A stretch of 28,229 nucleotides of DNA from Clostridiales bacterium (GCA_004554705.1 SFKS01000011.1:1-28229), one strand, 5' to 3'; shown: positions 8,328 through 17,465, numbered from the stretch's first letter. The notes: generated by a model from the letters alone, not told the origin. A program made the numbers and translations.

Positions 8328-8909
8328 ATGAACTCAATAGATAAAATAAAGAAAAAGGCGTTAGAGGAGCATATTCCAATTATAATGGATGATACTTTAG
8401 AAGTAGTAGGAAAAATTTTAGAAGATAATAGACCTAATAAAATGCTTGAAATAGGCACAGCAGTAGGATACTCTGCAATTAGATTCTCAAGATATCTAAA
8501 CGATAATGGTTTTATTGATACTATTGAAAGAGATAAAGAAAGAGTTGAAGAAGCTAGACAAAATATAAAAGATTTAAACTTAGAAGAAAAAATACACATA
8601 TATGAAGGAGATGCATTAGAAATATTACCAACACTTATAGGTCCATATGATGTAGTATTTATAGATGCAGCAAAAGGTAAATATCCTATATTTTTATCTG
8701 AAGCTTTACGAATGCTTAACAATAATGGTATAATAATTGCAGACAATGTTTTATACAAAGGCTATGTTATGAGTGATTATAATAAACACAAACAAAGAAC
8801 AGCAGTACGAGGCCTTAGAGAATTTTTAAAAAACTTAAATGAAAATGAAAATTTAACAACAGAGATAATAGAAGTTGGAGATGGACTAGCAATAAGCAGA
8901 AAAAAATAA
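8328..8909 (+). CDS. trmR: SAM-dependent O-methyltransferase, TrmR-like
   Basis: This 193-residue class I methyltransferase has the SAM-binding motif LEIGTAVGYSA from residue 40, an acidic IERDKER turn, and the metal-site motif VFIDAAKGKYP. That places it in the family-3 O-methyltransferases. SD AAGGAG precedes the ATG. It lies 10 bases before a U32 peptidase-family gene. In Bacillus the same pair (yrrM with yrrN/yrrO) makes 5-methoxyuridine at tRNA position 34, with TrmR methylating 5-hydroxyuridine. The specific tRNA role is inferred from that context; the methyltransferase fold is seen directly. Confidence 0.8.
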   Translation: MNSIDKIKKKALEEHIPIIMDDTLEVVGKILEDNRPNKMLEIGTAVGYSAIRFSRYLNDNGFIDTIERDKERVEEARQNIKDLNLEEKIHIYEGDALEILPTLIGPYDVVFIDAAKGKYPIFLSEALRMLNNNGIIIADNVLYKGYVMSDYNKHKQRTAVRGLREFLKNLNENENLTTEIIEVGDGLAISRKK

Positions 8910-8919
8910 GGAGGAGAAG

Positions 8920-10152
8920 ATGAAAAAACCAGAATTATTAGCCCCAGCAGGGTCATTTGAAAAAGCAAAAGTAGCATTTGAATATGGTGCAGATAGTATA
9001 TATTGCGGAACTTCAAAACTATCATTAAGATCAAGAGTGGAAATTGATGATAAAGCACTTGAAAAAATAATTGAATATGCACATACCATAAACAAAAAGG
9101 TATATGTGCCACTTAATATTTATGCAAGAGACAATATGTATAATGATGTAAAAGAACAAATAAAAATGCTAGACAAAATAAAAGTAGATGGAATAATTGT
9201 ATCAGATGGTGGAATTGTAGAAGCGGTAAAAGAGTTGGCACCAAATTTACCTATACATATTAGTACACAAGCAAATACGGTTAGTTATCATACAAGTAGG
9301 TTCTGGTATAACAATGGAGCTAAAAGAATAATTTTAGCAAGAGAATTAAATAAAGAAGAAATAAGAGAAATTATTAAAAACAAACCAAAAGATTTAGAAA
9401 TAGAAATGTTCATACATGGTGCCATATGCTATGGATACTCTGGAAGATGTCATCTTAGTGACTTTTTAGCAGGCAGAGGAGCAAACCTCGGAGACTGTGC
9501 ACAAAGTTGCAGATGGGCATATAATCTATACTTAGAAGAAAAAAACAATCCAGGTCTTATGATGCCTATTGAACAAGACGAATACGGAACATACATATTA
9601 TCTTCAAAAGATATGTGCTTAATAAAAGAATTGCCAGAAGTAATTGAAATGGGAATAGATAGCTTAAAAATTGAAGGAAGATTAAAAACAGAATATTACC
9701 TAGCAACAATAATAAATACATATAGAGTAGCTATAGATGATTACATAAAAGATCCAAAAAATTATGACTATACAAAATATCTAAAAGAATTAGAAAAAAC
9801 AAAAACAAGAGGATTGACAACTTTTTATTTTAATGATAAAAATAATAGAGACTTTCAAGAATATGAAGGCAAACAATACAACCCAAACTATGAATTTGGA
9901 GGAAAAGTGCAGGAATATGGAAAAGAAAAGAGTATAATAGAAATAAAGAATAGATTACAAATAGGAGATACTTTAGAATTGATAATTCCAAACAATGTAG
10001 AACCATACAAATTCATAATAGATAGATTATGGGATTCTGATACAGAAGAAGAAATAAACTTCGTAAATCCAGGAAAAGAAGGACAAAAGGTAAAATTACA
10101 CATTCCAGTTGAAGCTAAAGTAAATTGGATTTTGCGTAGACAAAAGAATTAA
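8920..10152 (+). CDS. trhP: U32 peptidase-family protein, TrhP-like tRNA hydroxylation factor
   Basis: The N-terminus KPELLAPAGSFEKAKVAFEY and the motif FIHGAICYGYSGRCHLS (first Cys near residue 170) are hallmarks of family U32. Further cysteines follow in GDCAQSCRW. Despite the peptidase name, members such as TrhP (E. coli YegQ, B. subtilis YrrO) are needed for prephenate-dependent hydroxylation of uridine 34 in tRNA. At 410 residues it matches the YrrO/YegQ size. It is 10 bases downstream of the methyltransferase that would act on its product, which supports TrhP over a collagenase-like role. Bacillus has two U32 genes here; only one is present in this window. Confidence 0.82.
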   Translation: MKKPELLAPAGSFEKAKVAFEYGADSIYCGTSKLSLRSRVEIDDKALEKIIEYAHTINKKVYVPLNIYARDNMYNDVKEQIKMLDKIKVDGIIVSDGGIVEAVKELAPNLPIHISTQANTVSYHTSRFWYNNGAKRIILARELNKEEIREIIKNKPKDLEIEMFIHGAICYGYSGRCHLSDFLAGRGANLGDCAQSCRWAYNLYLEEKNNPGLMMPIEQDEYGTYILSSKDMCLIKELPEVIEMGIDSLKIEGRLKTEYYLATIINTYRVAIDDYIKDPKNYDYTKYLKELEKTKTRGLTTFYFNDKNNRDFQEYEGKQYNPNYEFGGKVQEYGKEKSIIEIKNRLQIGDTLELIIPNNVEPYKFIIDRLWDSDTEEEINFVNPGKEGQKVKLHIPVEAKVNWILRRQKN

Positions 10153-10167
10153 AGAAAGGAAAAGCTT

Positions 10168-12213
10168 ATGACAGACAAATTAATAATAGTCGAATCACCT
10201 GCAAAGGCTAATACTATTAAAAAATTTTTAGGTGGTAACACAAAAGTAGTTGCCTCAATGGGGCATATTAGAGATTTACCAAAATCTAAATTAGGAGTAG
10301 ATGAAACAACCTTAGAACCACAATACATAAATATTAGAGGAAAAGGAGACTTAATAAAAAGCTTAAAAAAAGATGCAAAAGATGCAAAAAAAGTATATCT
10401 TGCGACTGACCCTGATCGTGAAGGAGAAGCAATAGCATGGCATTTAGCACACATATTAGATATAAAACCAGAAGAAGCTTGCAGGATAACATTTAATGAA
10501 ATTACAAAAGATGCTGTAAAAAATGCAATAAAAGAACCAAGAAAAATAGATATGGACTTAACAGATGCACAACAAGCACGAAGAGTATTAGATAGAATTG
10601 TTGGATATAAAATTAGTCCAGTACTATGGAAAAAAGTTCAAAAGGGGTTATCAGCAGGAAGAGTTCAATCAGTTGCAGTAAGACTTATAGTAGAACGTGA
10701 AGAGGAAATTGAGAACTTCAAACCAGAAGAATATTGGAATATATATGCTAAACTTAAAGAGCCAAAAAGTAAAAAAAGCTTCCAAGCAAAATTATATGGA
10801 AAAAATAATGAAAAAATAGATATTCATTCCGAAAATGAAGTAAATCAAATACTATCAGATATTGAAAAAGCTAAATATACTGTTGAGGAAATTAAAAAGG
10901 GAGAAAAGAAGCGTACACCAGCACCACCATTTACTACTAGTACAATGCAACAAGAGGCATCAAGAAAACTTGGCTTTGCAATTAAAAAAACAATGTCTGT
11001 TGCACAAGGACTATATGAAGGTGTAAAAATAGCGGAAAAAGGTACAGTAGGCTTAATTACTTATATGAGAACAGACTCAACAAGAATCTCAGAAGAAGCA
11101 AGAAGATGGGCTAAAGACTACATAGAAAAAGAATATGGAGCTGAATATTACGAAAATAGATATTATAAAGCAAAAGGAGATGCTCAGGATGCACATGAAG
11201 CCATAAGACCAACATATGTTGAACTTTCACCAGAAAAAATAAAATCTAGTTTAACCAATGACCAATATAAACTATACAAATTAATATATAATAGGTTTAT
11301 TGCAAGTCAGATGGCAGGTGCAATTTATGACACAGTTTCAGTAAAAATATTAGCAGATAAATATAACTTTAGAGCAAATGGTCAGACCTTGAAATTTAAA
11401 GGCTTTATGACATTATATGTTGAAACATCTGATTTTGAAGAAAAAGAAGAGTTTGAGAAAATACCTGAATTAATAGAAGGACAAGAATTAAAAAAGGAAA
11501 AAATAGAATCAAAACAAAGCTTTACAGAACCACCTCCAAGATATACAGAAGCAAGCCTAGTAAAAACATTAGAGGAAAAAGGAATAGGAAGACCAAGTAC
11601 ATATTCGCCAACAATTACAACAATTTTAGCAAGACGTTATATAGAAAAAATACAAAAACAATTATATCCAACAGAGCTTGGAAAAATCGTAAATAAACTA
11701 CTAGTAGAAAATTTTCCAAATATTTTGAATGTAAAATTTACAGCAGAAATGGAGGAACAATTTGATAAAATAGCTGATGGAAAAGAAGAATGGAAAAAAG
11801 TTATAAAAGAATTTTATGGACCATTCAAAACAACAGTTGAAAATGTTGAAAAAGAACTTGAACATGTGAAACTTGAATATGAAGTATCAGATGTGCCATG
11901 CGAAAAATGTGGCAGAATGATGGTAATAAAATATGGAAAATATGGAAAATTCTTAGCATGCCCAGGATATCCTGAATGTCAAAATGCGAAACCATTGGTA
12001 GAAATAATTGATAAGCCATGTCCAAAATGTGGAGGAAAGGTACAAATAAGAAAAACAAAGAAAAGAAGAAATTATTATATATGTGAAAATAACCCTGCTT
12101 CATGTGATTATATATCATGGAACAAACCAGGAGCAGAAAAAAAGGAAACAACAAAAAGAAAAACAGCAACAAAAAAGAAAACAACAAAGAAAAATAAAAA
12201 AGATAATAAATAG
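10168..12213 (+). CDS. topA: DNA topoisomerase I
   Basis: This type IA topoisomerase relaxes negative supercoils. The Toprim domain starts at the N-terminus (LIIVESPAKANTIKKFLG, with ATDPDREGEAIAWHL). SAGRVQSVAVRLIVEREEE and the active-site segment LITYMRTDSTRIS (Tyr299) follow. The C-terminus carries two Cys4 zinc ribbons (CEKCG...CPGYPEC and CPKCGG...CENNPASC) and a Lys/Thr-rich tail. At 681 residues it is of normal length. SD GAAAGGA precedes the ATG, 15 bases after the U32 gene, so they may share a transcript. Confidence 0.97.
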   Translation: MTDKLIIVESPAKANTIKKFLGGNTKVVASMGHIRDLPKSKLGVDETTLEPQYINIRGKGDLIKSLKKDAKDAKKVYLATDPDREGEAIAWHLAHILDIKPEEACRITFNEITKDAVKNAIKEPRKIDMDLTDAQQARRVLDRIVGYKISPVLWKKVQKGLSAGRVQSVAVRLIVEREEEIENFKPEEYWNIYAKLKEPKSKKSFQAKLYGKNNEKIDIHSENEVNQILSDIEKAKYTVEEIKKGEKKRTPAPPFTTSTMQQEASRKLGFAIKKTMSVAQGLYEGVKIAEKGTVGLITYMRTDSTRISEEARRWAKDYIEKEYGAEYYENRYYKAKGDAQDAHEAIRPTYVELSPEKIKSSLTNDQYKLYKLIYNRFIASQMAGAIYDTVSVKILADKYNFRANGQTLKFKGFMTLYVETSDFEEKEEFEKIPELIEGQELKKEKIESKQSFTEPPPRYTEASLVKTLEEKGIGRPSTYSPTITTILARRYIEKIQKQLYPTELGKIVNKLLVENFPNILNVKFTAEMEEQFDKIADGKEEWKKVIKEFYGPFKTTVENVEKELEHVKLEYEVSDVPCEKCGRMMVIKYGKYGKFLACPGYPECQNAKPLVEIIDKPCPKCGGKVQIRKTKKRRNYYICENNPASCDYISWNKPGAEKKETTKRKTATKKKTTKKNKKDNK

Positions 12214-12228
12214 GAAAATAATTTTTTT

Positions 12229-12278
12229 AAAAAATAGCCATACTATTAAAAGAAAATTTAAAAAGGAGGCTATTTTTT
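12229..12278 (+). terminator. Terminator-like hairpin overlapping the next gene's SD
   Basis: AAAAAATAGCC (12229-12239) pairs perfectly with GGCTATTTTTT (12268-12278), enclosing 28 bases. The right arm begins inside the SD AAGGAGG (12263-12269), and its T run ends at the ATG of the DUF1540 gene. It could terminate topA transcription and mask the ribosome site. Confidence 0.5.
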
Positions 12279-12446
12279 ATGGATAAACATCAAAGAATAA
12301 ATTGTACAGTGCGTAGTTGTGCATTTAATAATATGCAAAATCAAGTATGCGAATTAGATAGAATAACAGTAGAACCTTGTAAAAACTGCCACAATGGTAA
12401 CCCAGCAGATGAATCAATGTGTGGAAGTTATGAACAAACAAAGTAA
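12279..12446 (+). CDS. Small Cys-rich DUF1540 protein
   Basis: A 55-residue protein begins MDKHQRINCTVRSCAF. It has seven cysteine or cysteine-pair positions in the order NCTVRSC, VCELD, PCKNC, MCGSY, which matches the DUF1540 pattern common in spore-forming Firmicutes. The cysteines suggest metal binding; the function is unknown. SD AAGGAGG lies 9 bases before the ATG and is partly inside a hairpin stem. A strong terminator follows, so the gene is short but complete. Confidence 0.85.
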   Translation: MDKHQRINCTVRSCAFNNMQNQVCELDRITVEPCKNCHNGNPADESMCGSYEQTK

Positions 12447-12449
12447 AAA

Positions 12450-12486
12450 AGTAAAAAAGTTTCCAAAAAAGGAAACTTTTTTTACT
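12450..12486 (+). terminator. Strong intrinsic terminator after DUF1540
   Basis: GTTTCC (12459-12464) pairs with GGAAAC (12471-12476) and is extended by A6/T7 and AGT/ACT flanks. The 3' side holds seven T. Confidence 0.9.
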
Positions 12487-12492
12487 TTTATA

Positions 12493-12501
12493 TGGTATTA
12501 T
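12493..12501 (+). promoter_or_regulatory. Possible extended -10 promoter of the sigma gene
   Basis: TGGTATTAT forms an extended -10 element 18 bases before the sigma-factor ATG. No good -35 box lies 17 bases upstream, and that position falls in the preceding terminator. Confidence 0.35.
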
Positions 12502-12519
12502 AGATATAGGTGATAAAAA

Positions 12520-13005
12520 ATGGTATGTATTAATAAAAAACAATATCTAGAGGAAACAATTGAAAAATATTCAAATATGGTATATAGACTAGCAATGGCT
12601 AGAACTGGAAACAGTGAAGAAGCACAAGATGTCTACCAAGAAGTATTTCTGAGATTAGCAAAAAAAATGCCAGAATTTCAATCAGAGGAACACAAAAAAG
12701 CATGGCTTATTAGAGTCACAATTAATTGTAGCAAAACAATTCTAAACTCAAGTTTTATAAAACATAGGACAGAACTTGACGAAAATTTAAGTTTTGAAAC
12801 TCCTGAAAGACATGACATATATTATGCTGTTTTAAAATTACCTATAAAATACAAAACAGTAGTACATTTATACTATTATGAAAATTATAGTATAAAAGAA
12901 ATTAGCAATATTTTAAGAACTAATGAAAATACAATAAAATCAAGATTAGCACGAGCAAGAAAACAATTAGAAATAGCTATAAAAGGAGGTATTGAAGATG
13001 AGTAA
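12520..13005 (+). CDS. ECF-type RNA polymerase sigma factor
   Basis: A 161-residue protein with sigma region 2 (MVYRLAMARTGNSEEAQDVYQEVFLRL) and region 4 (LPIKYKTVVHLYYYENYSI, then a helix-turn-helix through NENTIKSRLARARKQL). Region 3 is absent, as in extracytoplasmic-function sigma factors. SD AGGTGAT precedes the ATG. The end overlaps the next gene by 8 bases, so the two are co-translated. That partner has a single membrane span and is the likely anti-sigma or sensor. Which promoters it recognises is unknown. Confidence 0.93.
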   Translation: MVCINKKQYLEETIEKYSNMVYRLAMARTGNSEEAQDVYQEVFLRLAKKMPEFQSEEHKKAWLIRVTINCSKTILNSSFIKHRTELDENLSFETPERHDIYYAVLKLPIKYKTVVHLYYYENYSIKEISNILRTNENTIKSRLARARKQLEIAIKGGIEDE

Positions 13006-14950
13006 AAAAGATTATATTGATGCGATTAATGAAATTGAAGTAAGTGAAAAACTAAAGAAGGACACTTTCAGTAAAACTAGTAAAATATCAACTTCAACGA
13101 AATATAACAAAATATATCCAATAGCAAGCTTAACCTTAATGTGTGCAATAATATTGGCAATTATTTTACCAAATAAAAATATTGCACCAATTAGTGAAAT
13201 AAACTATCAAGATGTAGAAACATCACAAGAATTACCAAAAGTTGAGAATTTTAGAAATTTATATGCAATGTTAAAAACTAGAGCAAAAAATGATAGTAAC
13301 TCTATGGTTTACACGGATAAAGTATTTGAAAATGCGGCAGAAGATAGTAGTAATATAATAACTGATTCTGCCCAGACAGGAGAGCAAGATTATTCTAAAA
13401 CAAACATACAAGTAGAGGGTGTAGATGAAGCTGATATTGTAAAAACAGATGGCAAATATATATATTATCTAACAAAGAATAAATTAACAATAACAGATAC
13501 TACAAAAATGATAAAAATAACAGATATTGAATTTAACAACCAAAACTTTTCTCCAAAAGAAATATTTTTAAGAGAAGACAGGATCATTGTAATAGGAATA
13601 AGAAGGGAATATACAAATAATTATAGGTATACTGATTATGAAACCTTCACATCAGCTAGAGTATATAACATAAAAAACAGAACTAAACCTATATTAGAGA
13701 GAACAGTTGAAATAGAAGGAAAATATTTGTCTTCAAGAATGATAAAAGATGATATATACTTAATATCAAACAAAAACATTTATTCATATTTATGCAAAGA
13801 ATATAAGATAAATGAATTGGACGAAAATGACTTTAAGCCTCAATATAAAGACACAGTAACAGGAAAAGAAACAAAATATATAGACTTTGATAGAATATAT
13901 TATATACCAGAATTTGAAGATACAAATTATTTAAACATTGCATCATTCAATGTAACAAATAAAGAAGAAGCTACAATAGAAAGTTACTTAGGTGCAGGTG
14001 ATGAGATATATTCTTCAACAGACAATTTATATATAACAAAAGTAAAATATGATTATACAAAAGAAGGAAGAGACAGAGATATAAGAACAGAAATATATAA
14101 ATTTCATCTAAATGAAGCTAAATGTATTTTTAGAAAAAGTGGAAAAGTACCCGGCTCAGTATTGAATCAATTTTCGATGGATGAAAGAGATGGATACTTT
14201 AGAATAGCAACAACAGATAGAAGTTGGAATAATGAAGATAATACAAATAATTTGTATGTACTAGATGAGAATCTAGAAATAGTAGGAAAGGTAGAAGGTT
14301 TAGCCCCAGGAGAACAAATTTATTCAGTAAGATTTATGGGTAATAGGGCATATATGGTAACTTTTGTACAAACAGATCCATTGTTTGTAATAGATTTATC
14401 AGAGCCAACCAATCCAACAGTTCTAGGAGAACTAAAAATACCAGGATATAGCAAGTATCTACATCCATATGACGAAACACATTTAATAGGATTTGGAGAA
14501 GATACAAAATTAGTAAATTATGGTTATGGAGATATTGTAATAACAGATGGTATTAAAATAGCACTATTTGATGTAACAGATCCAAATAATCCAAAAGAAA
14601 TGTACAGTGAAAAAATAGGTAAAAGAGGCACATATTCAGAACTACTAAATAATCATAAAGCACTATTATTTTCAAAAGAAAAAAACATAATAGCTTTTCC
14701 GGTAAGTATTACTGAAGAAAATTACAAGGTTACTTTTCAGGGGGCAATAGTATATAGCTTGACTCTAGAAAAAGGATTTGAACTAAAAGGAAAAATATCA
14801 AATACAACAAGTGAATATGAAAGATATTATAAAAGCAACAATGTACAAAGAATACTCTATATAAAAGATACATTATATACAATATCACAAAATACAATAA
14901 AAGCTGTAAACATGAATACAATGGAAATAAAAGGAACAATATCATTATAA
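12998..14950 (+). CDS. Membrane-anchored beta-propeller protein, candidate anti-sigma sensor
   Basis: A 650-residue protein. A short cytoplasmic N-terminus (about 45 residues, with AINEIEVSEKLKKDTFSKT) resembles the helix found in Firmicute anti-sigma proteins. One membrane span follows (PIASLTLMCAIILAIILP), then a long extracellular part. VEGVDEADIVKTDGKYIY, from about residue 139, is the hallmark of the secreted Beta_propel family, and blade-like repeats continue to the C-terminus. ATG 12998 has SD AAAGGAGG at 8 bases; an upstream TTG (12992) is less suitable. Overlap with the ECF sigma gene suggests the propeller senses something outside and controls the sigma factor. The fold is recognised; the anti-sigma role is inference. 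Confidence 0.85.
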   Translation: MSKKDYIDAINEIEVSEKLKKDTFSKTSKISTSTKYNKIYPIASLTLMCAIILAIILPNKNIAPISEINYQDVETSQELPKVENFRNLYAMLKTRAKNDSNSMVYTDKVFENAAEDSSNIITDSAQTGEQDYSKTNIQVEGVDEADIVKTDGKYIYYLTKNKLTITDTTKMIKITDIEFNNQNFSPKEIFLREDRIIVIGIRREYTNNYRYTDYETFTSARVYNIKNRTKPILERTVEIEGKYLSSRMIKDDIYLISNKNIYSYLCKEYKINELDENDFKPQYKDTVTGKETKYIDFDRIYYIPEFEDTNYLNIASFNVTNKEEATIESYLGAGDEIYSSTDNLYITKVKYDYTKEGRDRDIRTEIYKFHLNEAKCIFRKSGKVPGSVLNQFSMDERDGYFRIATTDRSWNNEDNTNNLYVLDENLEIVGKVEGLAPGEQIYSVRFMGNRAYMVTFVQTDPLFVIDLSEPTNPTVLGELKIPGYSKYLHPYDETHLIGFGEDTKLVNYGYGDIVITDGIKIALFDVTDPNNPKEMYSEKIGKRGTYSELLNNHKALLFSKEKNIIAFPVSITEENYKVTFQGAIVYSLTLEKGFELKGKISNTTSEYERYYKSNNVQRILYIKDTLYTISQNTIKAVNMNTMEIKGTISL

Positions 14951-14964
14951 TAACAAATGCCAAT

Positions 14965-15013
14965 GGGGGCAGAGATTTTTAGCAAAAAAAGATTGCCAAA
15001 AACCTCTGTCCCC
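14965..15013. repeat. Long palindrome, REP-like
   Basis: GGGGGCAGAG (14965-14974) pairs with CTCTGTCCCC (15004-15013), and the inner arms TTTTTAGCAA and TTGCCAAAAA extend the stem to about 20 bp. It lies just after the propeller gene and could serve as its terminator. Its form (ggggacagag-tttttgGCAA) resembles dispersed palindromes I recall from other Firmicutes. No second copy is present here. Confidence 0.5.
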
Positions 15014-15030
15014 TTAGCAAATTTTTGGAG

Positions 15031-15059
15031 TTGAAAAATTTTTCAATTTGCTGTATAAT
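15031..15059 (+). promoter_or_regulatory. Promoter for the acyl-CoA ligase gene
   Basis: TTGAAA (15031-15036) and TATAAT (15054-15059) are 17 bases apart. The -35 box is part of a perfect palindrome TTGAAAAATTTTTCAA (15031-15046), a possible operator. Confidence 0.8.
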
Positions 15060-15082
15060 AGTATAGTGTAAAAGGGGGAAAT

Positions 15083-16918
15083 ATGAGCAAAGAAAAACAA
15101 AAAAAGAATGAAGTTCTAAAAAAAGTAAAAGAGATTTTCAAAGAAAAAGACATAAATGATGAAGATTTAGAAGTAATGCTAGATGTAAATGCAAAAAAGA
15201 AATTACATAAGTGCAATAAAATAACGAATTTAAAAGATATGATTAACCAATCAGCTAAACAATTTGGAGATAAGCCAGCATTTAAATACAAAACATCAGT
15301 ACCTGGAGAATTTAATGTTATTACATATAATCAATTTTTAGACGATATAAATGCTTTAGGAACAAAACTTATAAACATGGGATTATCAGGAAAAAAGATA
15401 GCAATAATTTCAGACAATAGATATGAATGGAGCTTAGCATATATGGCTATATGCTGTGGAACTGGAGTAGTAGTACCACTAGACAAACAACTTCCAGATA
15501 ATGAACTAGAATCTTTAATTATACGTTCTGGTGTTGAAGCAATATTCTATTCAAGCAAATATGATGAAATAATGCAAAATATAAGACAAAGACAAACAAC
15601 AGACTTAAGATATTATATCTCAATGGACTTAAATAAAAGAGAAAATGGAGTATATTCACAAAAAAATTTAATAGAAAAAGGAAAGGAACTTATTTCAAAA
15701 GGAAATAGAAAATTTTTAGATGCAAAAATAAATAATGAGACAATGAGCTTTATGATATTCACCTCAGGAACAACAGCAATGTCAAAAGCTGTAATGTTAT
15801 CACATAAAAATATAGCAACAAATTTAATGGATATTGCTACAGTATTGCACTTAGATGAAAAAGACACTCTATTATCTTTTTTACCGTTGCACCATACTTT
15901 TGAGTGTACAGTAGGTTTTCTATATCCGCTATATATGGGTTCAAGCATAGCATATTGTGAAGGAATAAGACATATTGCAAATAATATTAAAGATTACCAA
16001 ATAACAGCAATGATTTCCGTACCAGCATTATATGAAAATATATATAAAAGATTAATGAAAAGTATAGAAAAAAAAGGAAAACTACAAGAAGTAGAAAAAA
16101 TGATGAAACTTACAAATATGCTTTCAAAAGTAGGAATAGATGTTAGAAGAATAATTTTTAAAGAGGTATTAGATGGACTAGGAGGAAAACTAAGATTATT
16201 AGTAAATGGAGCAGCAGCATTATCTCCAGAGGTTGAAAAGGGATTTAATGATTTAGGAATAACAACAGTTCAAGGATATGGATTAACAGAAACATCACCA
16301 GTTATATCAGCAGGAACAGATTTTGAACAAGAAATAGGTTCTGTTGGTAAAGTGTTTCCAAGTGTAAAACTAAAGATTGTAAACAAAGATGAAAATGGAA
16401 TAGGTGAAATTTATGTAAAAGGTCCAACGGTAATGCTTGGATATTATCAAAATGAAGAAGCTACAAAAGCAGTGATAGATAAAGGATGGTTTAACACAGG
16501 AGATCTAGGATATGTAGATAAAAAAGGTTTTCTATTCTTGTGTGGAAGAAAGAAAAGTGTAATAGTTTTAAAAAATGGAAAAAATATATTTCCAGAAGAA
16601 ATAGAAACAGTTATAAATAAAATAGATGGTGTAAAAGAAACTTTTGTTTATGGAAAACCAGAAGAAAACGATGAAATAGATTTAAAAATTTGTGCAAAAA
16701 TAGTATATGATAAAGACATAATTAAAGAAATATACAATGTTGAAACTGTAGATGAAATTAAAGAGATTATCTGGGAGAAGATAAAAGAAATTAATAAAAC
16801 AATGCCAGCATATAAATACATAAAGGAAATAACAATAACAGAAGAAGAATTAATAAAAACAACAACACAAAAGATAAAAAGACACGAAGAAATGAAAAAA
16901 ATACAAAAAAATACATAA
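15083..16918 (+). CDS. AMP-forming long-chain acyl-CoA ligase
   Basis: A 611-residue member of the ANL adenylating enzymes that would activate a fatty acid as acyl-AMP and then acyl-CoA. The P-loop-like motif FTSGTTAMSKAVMLSHKN begins near residue 226. GYGLTETSP binds AMP, and WFNTGDLGYVDKKGFLFLCGRKK is the hinge region. PAYKYIKEI with a downstream Lys (TTTQKIKRHE) is where the catalytic Lys is expected. The first ~45 residues are a charged Lys-rich extension preceding the domain. SD GGGGGAAAT is close to the ATG. The gene is monocistronic with its own promoter. The chain length of its substrate cannot be read from the sequence. Confidence 0.9.
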   Translation: MSKEKQKKNEVLKKVKEIFKEKDINDEDLEVMLDVNAKKKLHKCNKITNLKDMINQSAKQFGDKPAFKYKTSVPGEFNVITYNQFLDDINALGTKLINMGLSGKKIAIISDNRYEWSLAYMAICCGTGVVVPLDKQLPDNELESLIIRSGVEAIFYSSKYDEIMQNIRQRQTTDLRYYISMDLNKRENGVYSQKNLIEKGKELISKGNRKFLDAKINNETMSFMIFTSGTTAMSKAVMLSHKNIATNLMDIATVLHLDEKDTLLSFLPLHHTFECTVGFLYPLYMGSSIAYCEGIRHIANNIKDYQITAMISVPALYENIYKRLMKSIEKKGKLQEVEKMMKLTNMLSKVGIDVRRIIFKEVLDGLGGKLRLLVNGAAALSPEVEKGFNDLGITTVQGYGLTETSPVISAGTDFEQEIGSVGKVFPSVKLKIVNKDENGIGEIYVKGPTVMLGYYQNEEATKAVIDKGWFNTGDLGYVDKKGFLFLCGRKKSVIVLKNGKNIFPEEIETVINKIDGVKETFVYGKPEENDEIDLKICAKIVYDKDIIKEIYNVETVDEIKEIIWEKIKEINKTMPAYKYIKEITITEEELIKTTTQKIKRHEEMKKIQKNT

Positions 16919-16954
16919 TTTTCAGGAAAAACCTATAAAATTTGCAAAAAACTA

Positions 16955-16983
16955 TTGATTTTTTATGAAAAATGTAGTATAAA
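16955..16983 (+). promoter_or_regulatory. Promoter for the small surface protein gene
   Basis: TTGATT (16955-16960) and TATAAA (16978-16983) are 17 bases apart, about 45 bases before the start codon. Confidence 0.7.
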
Positions 16984-17028
16984 TATAAGTGATGGATTTA
17001 ATAATATGAAGTATAAGGAGTAATGATA

Positions 17029-17424
17029 ATGAATTTAAAGAAAAGAGAATTAATAATTACTGTGATTATGATGATAATATTTTTGGCAATAGGAATTAAT
17101 ATAAGCGTTTTAGCAGCAACTACACAGGATGGATCACAAAATATAATAATCAATTTTAATCAAAACTTGAATCAACCAGACCACAATATAAATATAATAA
17201 ACACAACGCCTGAACCTATTCCAGAGCCACCAGTTAATAATAACATACCAGTAAATAATAATACAGTAGAAAATAATAATGTATCTAAAAACAATATTGC
17301 AAATACAGGTTTAGGAGATTGGGGCTGGCTAAATGGAGGAATAACACCATGGCTAATAATAGGTACATTTGCTGTAGTAGCAACATTTGCTTATGGAAAA
17401 ATAAAAGAATACAATCAATTTTAA
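17029..17424 (+). CDS. Small Asn/Pro-rich surface protein with sortase-like sorting signal
   Basis: A 131-residue protein. It has a basic N-terminus and hydrophobic signal segment (IITVIMMIIFLAIGINISVLAA), then a low-complexity Asn/Pro region (EPIPEPPVNNN, repeated NNN). IANTG follows, then a hydrophobic segment (PWLIIGTFAVVATFAYG) and a short charged tail (KIKEYNQF). This is the order of an LPXTG-type cell-wall sorting signal, with IANTG in place of LPXTG. A sortase gene lies immediately downstream in the opposite orientation, which supports a substrate-enzyme pair. ATG 17029 was chosen over 17023 because SD AAGGAG is 8 bases away. Anchoring is inference; no function is assigned. Confidence 0.75.
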   Translation: MNLKKRELIITVIMMIIFLAIGINISVLAATTQDGSQNIIINFNQNLNQPDHNINIINTTPEPIPEPPVNNNIPVNNNTVENNNVSKNNIANTGLGDWGWLNGGITPWLIIGTFAVVATFAYGKIKEYNQF

Positions 17425-17427
17425 TAA

Positions 17428-17465
17428 AAAAGAGAATAGATAGCGTTTGCTATCTATTTTCTTTT
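17428..17465. terminator. Bidirectional terminator between convergent genes
   Basis: AATAGATAGC (17435-17444) pairs with GCTATCTATT (17449-17458) around GTTT. The stem is extended by A-rich and T-rich flanks, with one G-U pair. It serves the surface-protein gene on the plus strand and the sortase gene on the minus strand, whose stop codon lies inside it. Confidence 0.85.
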
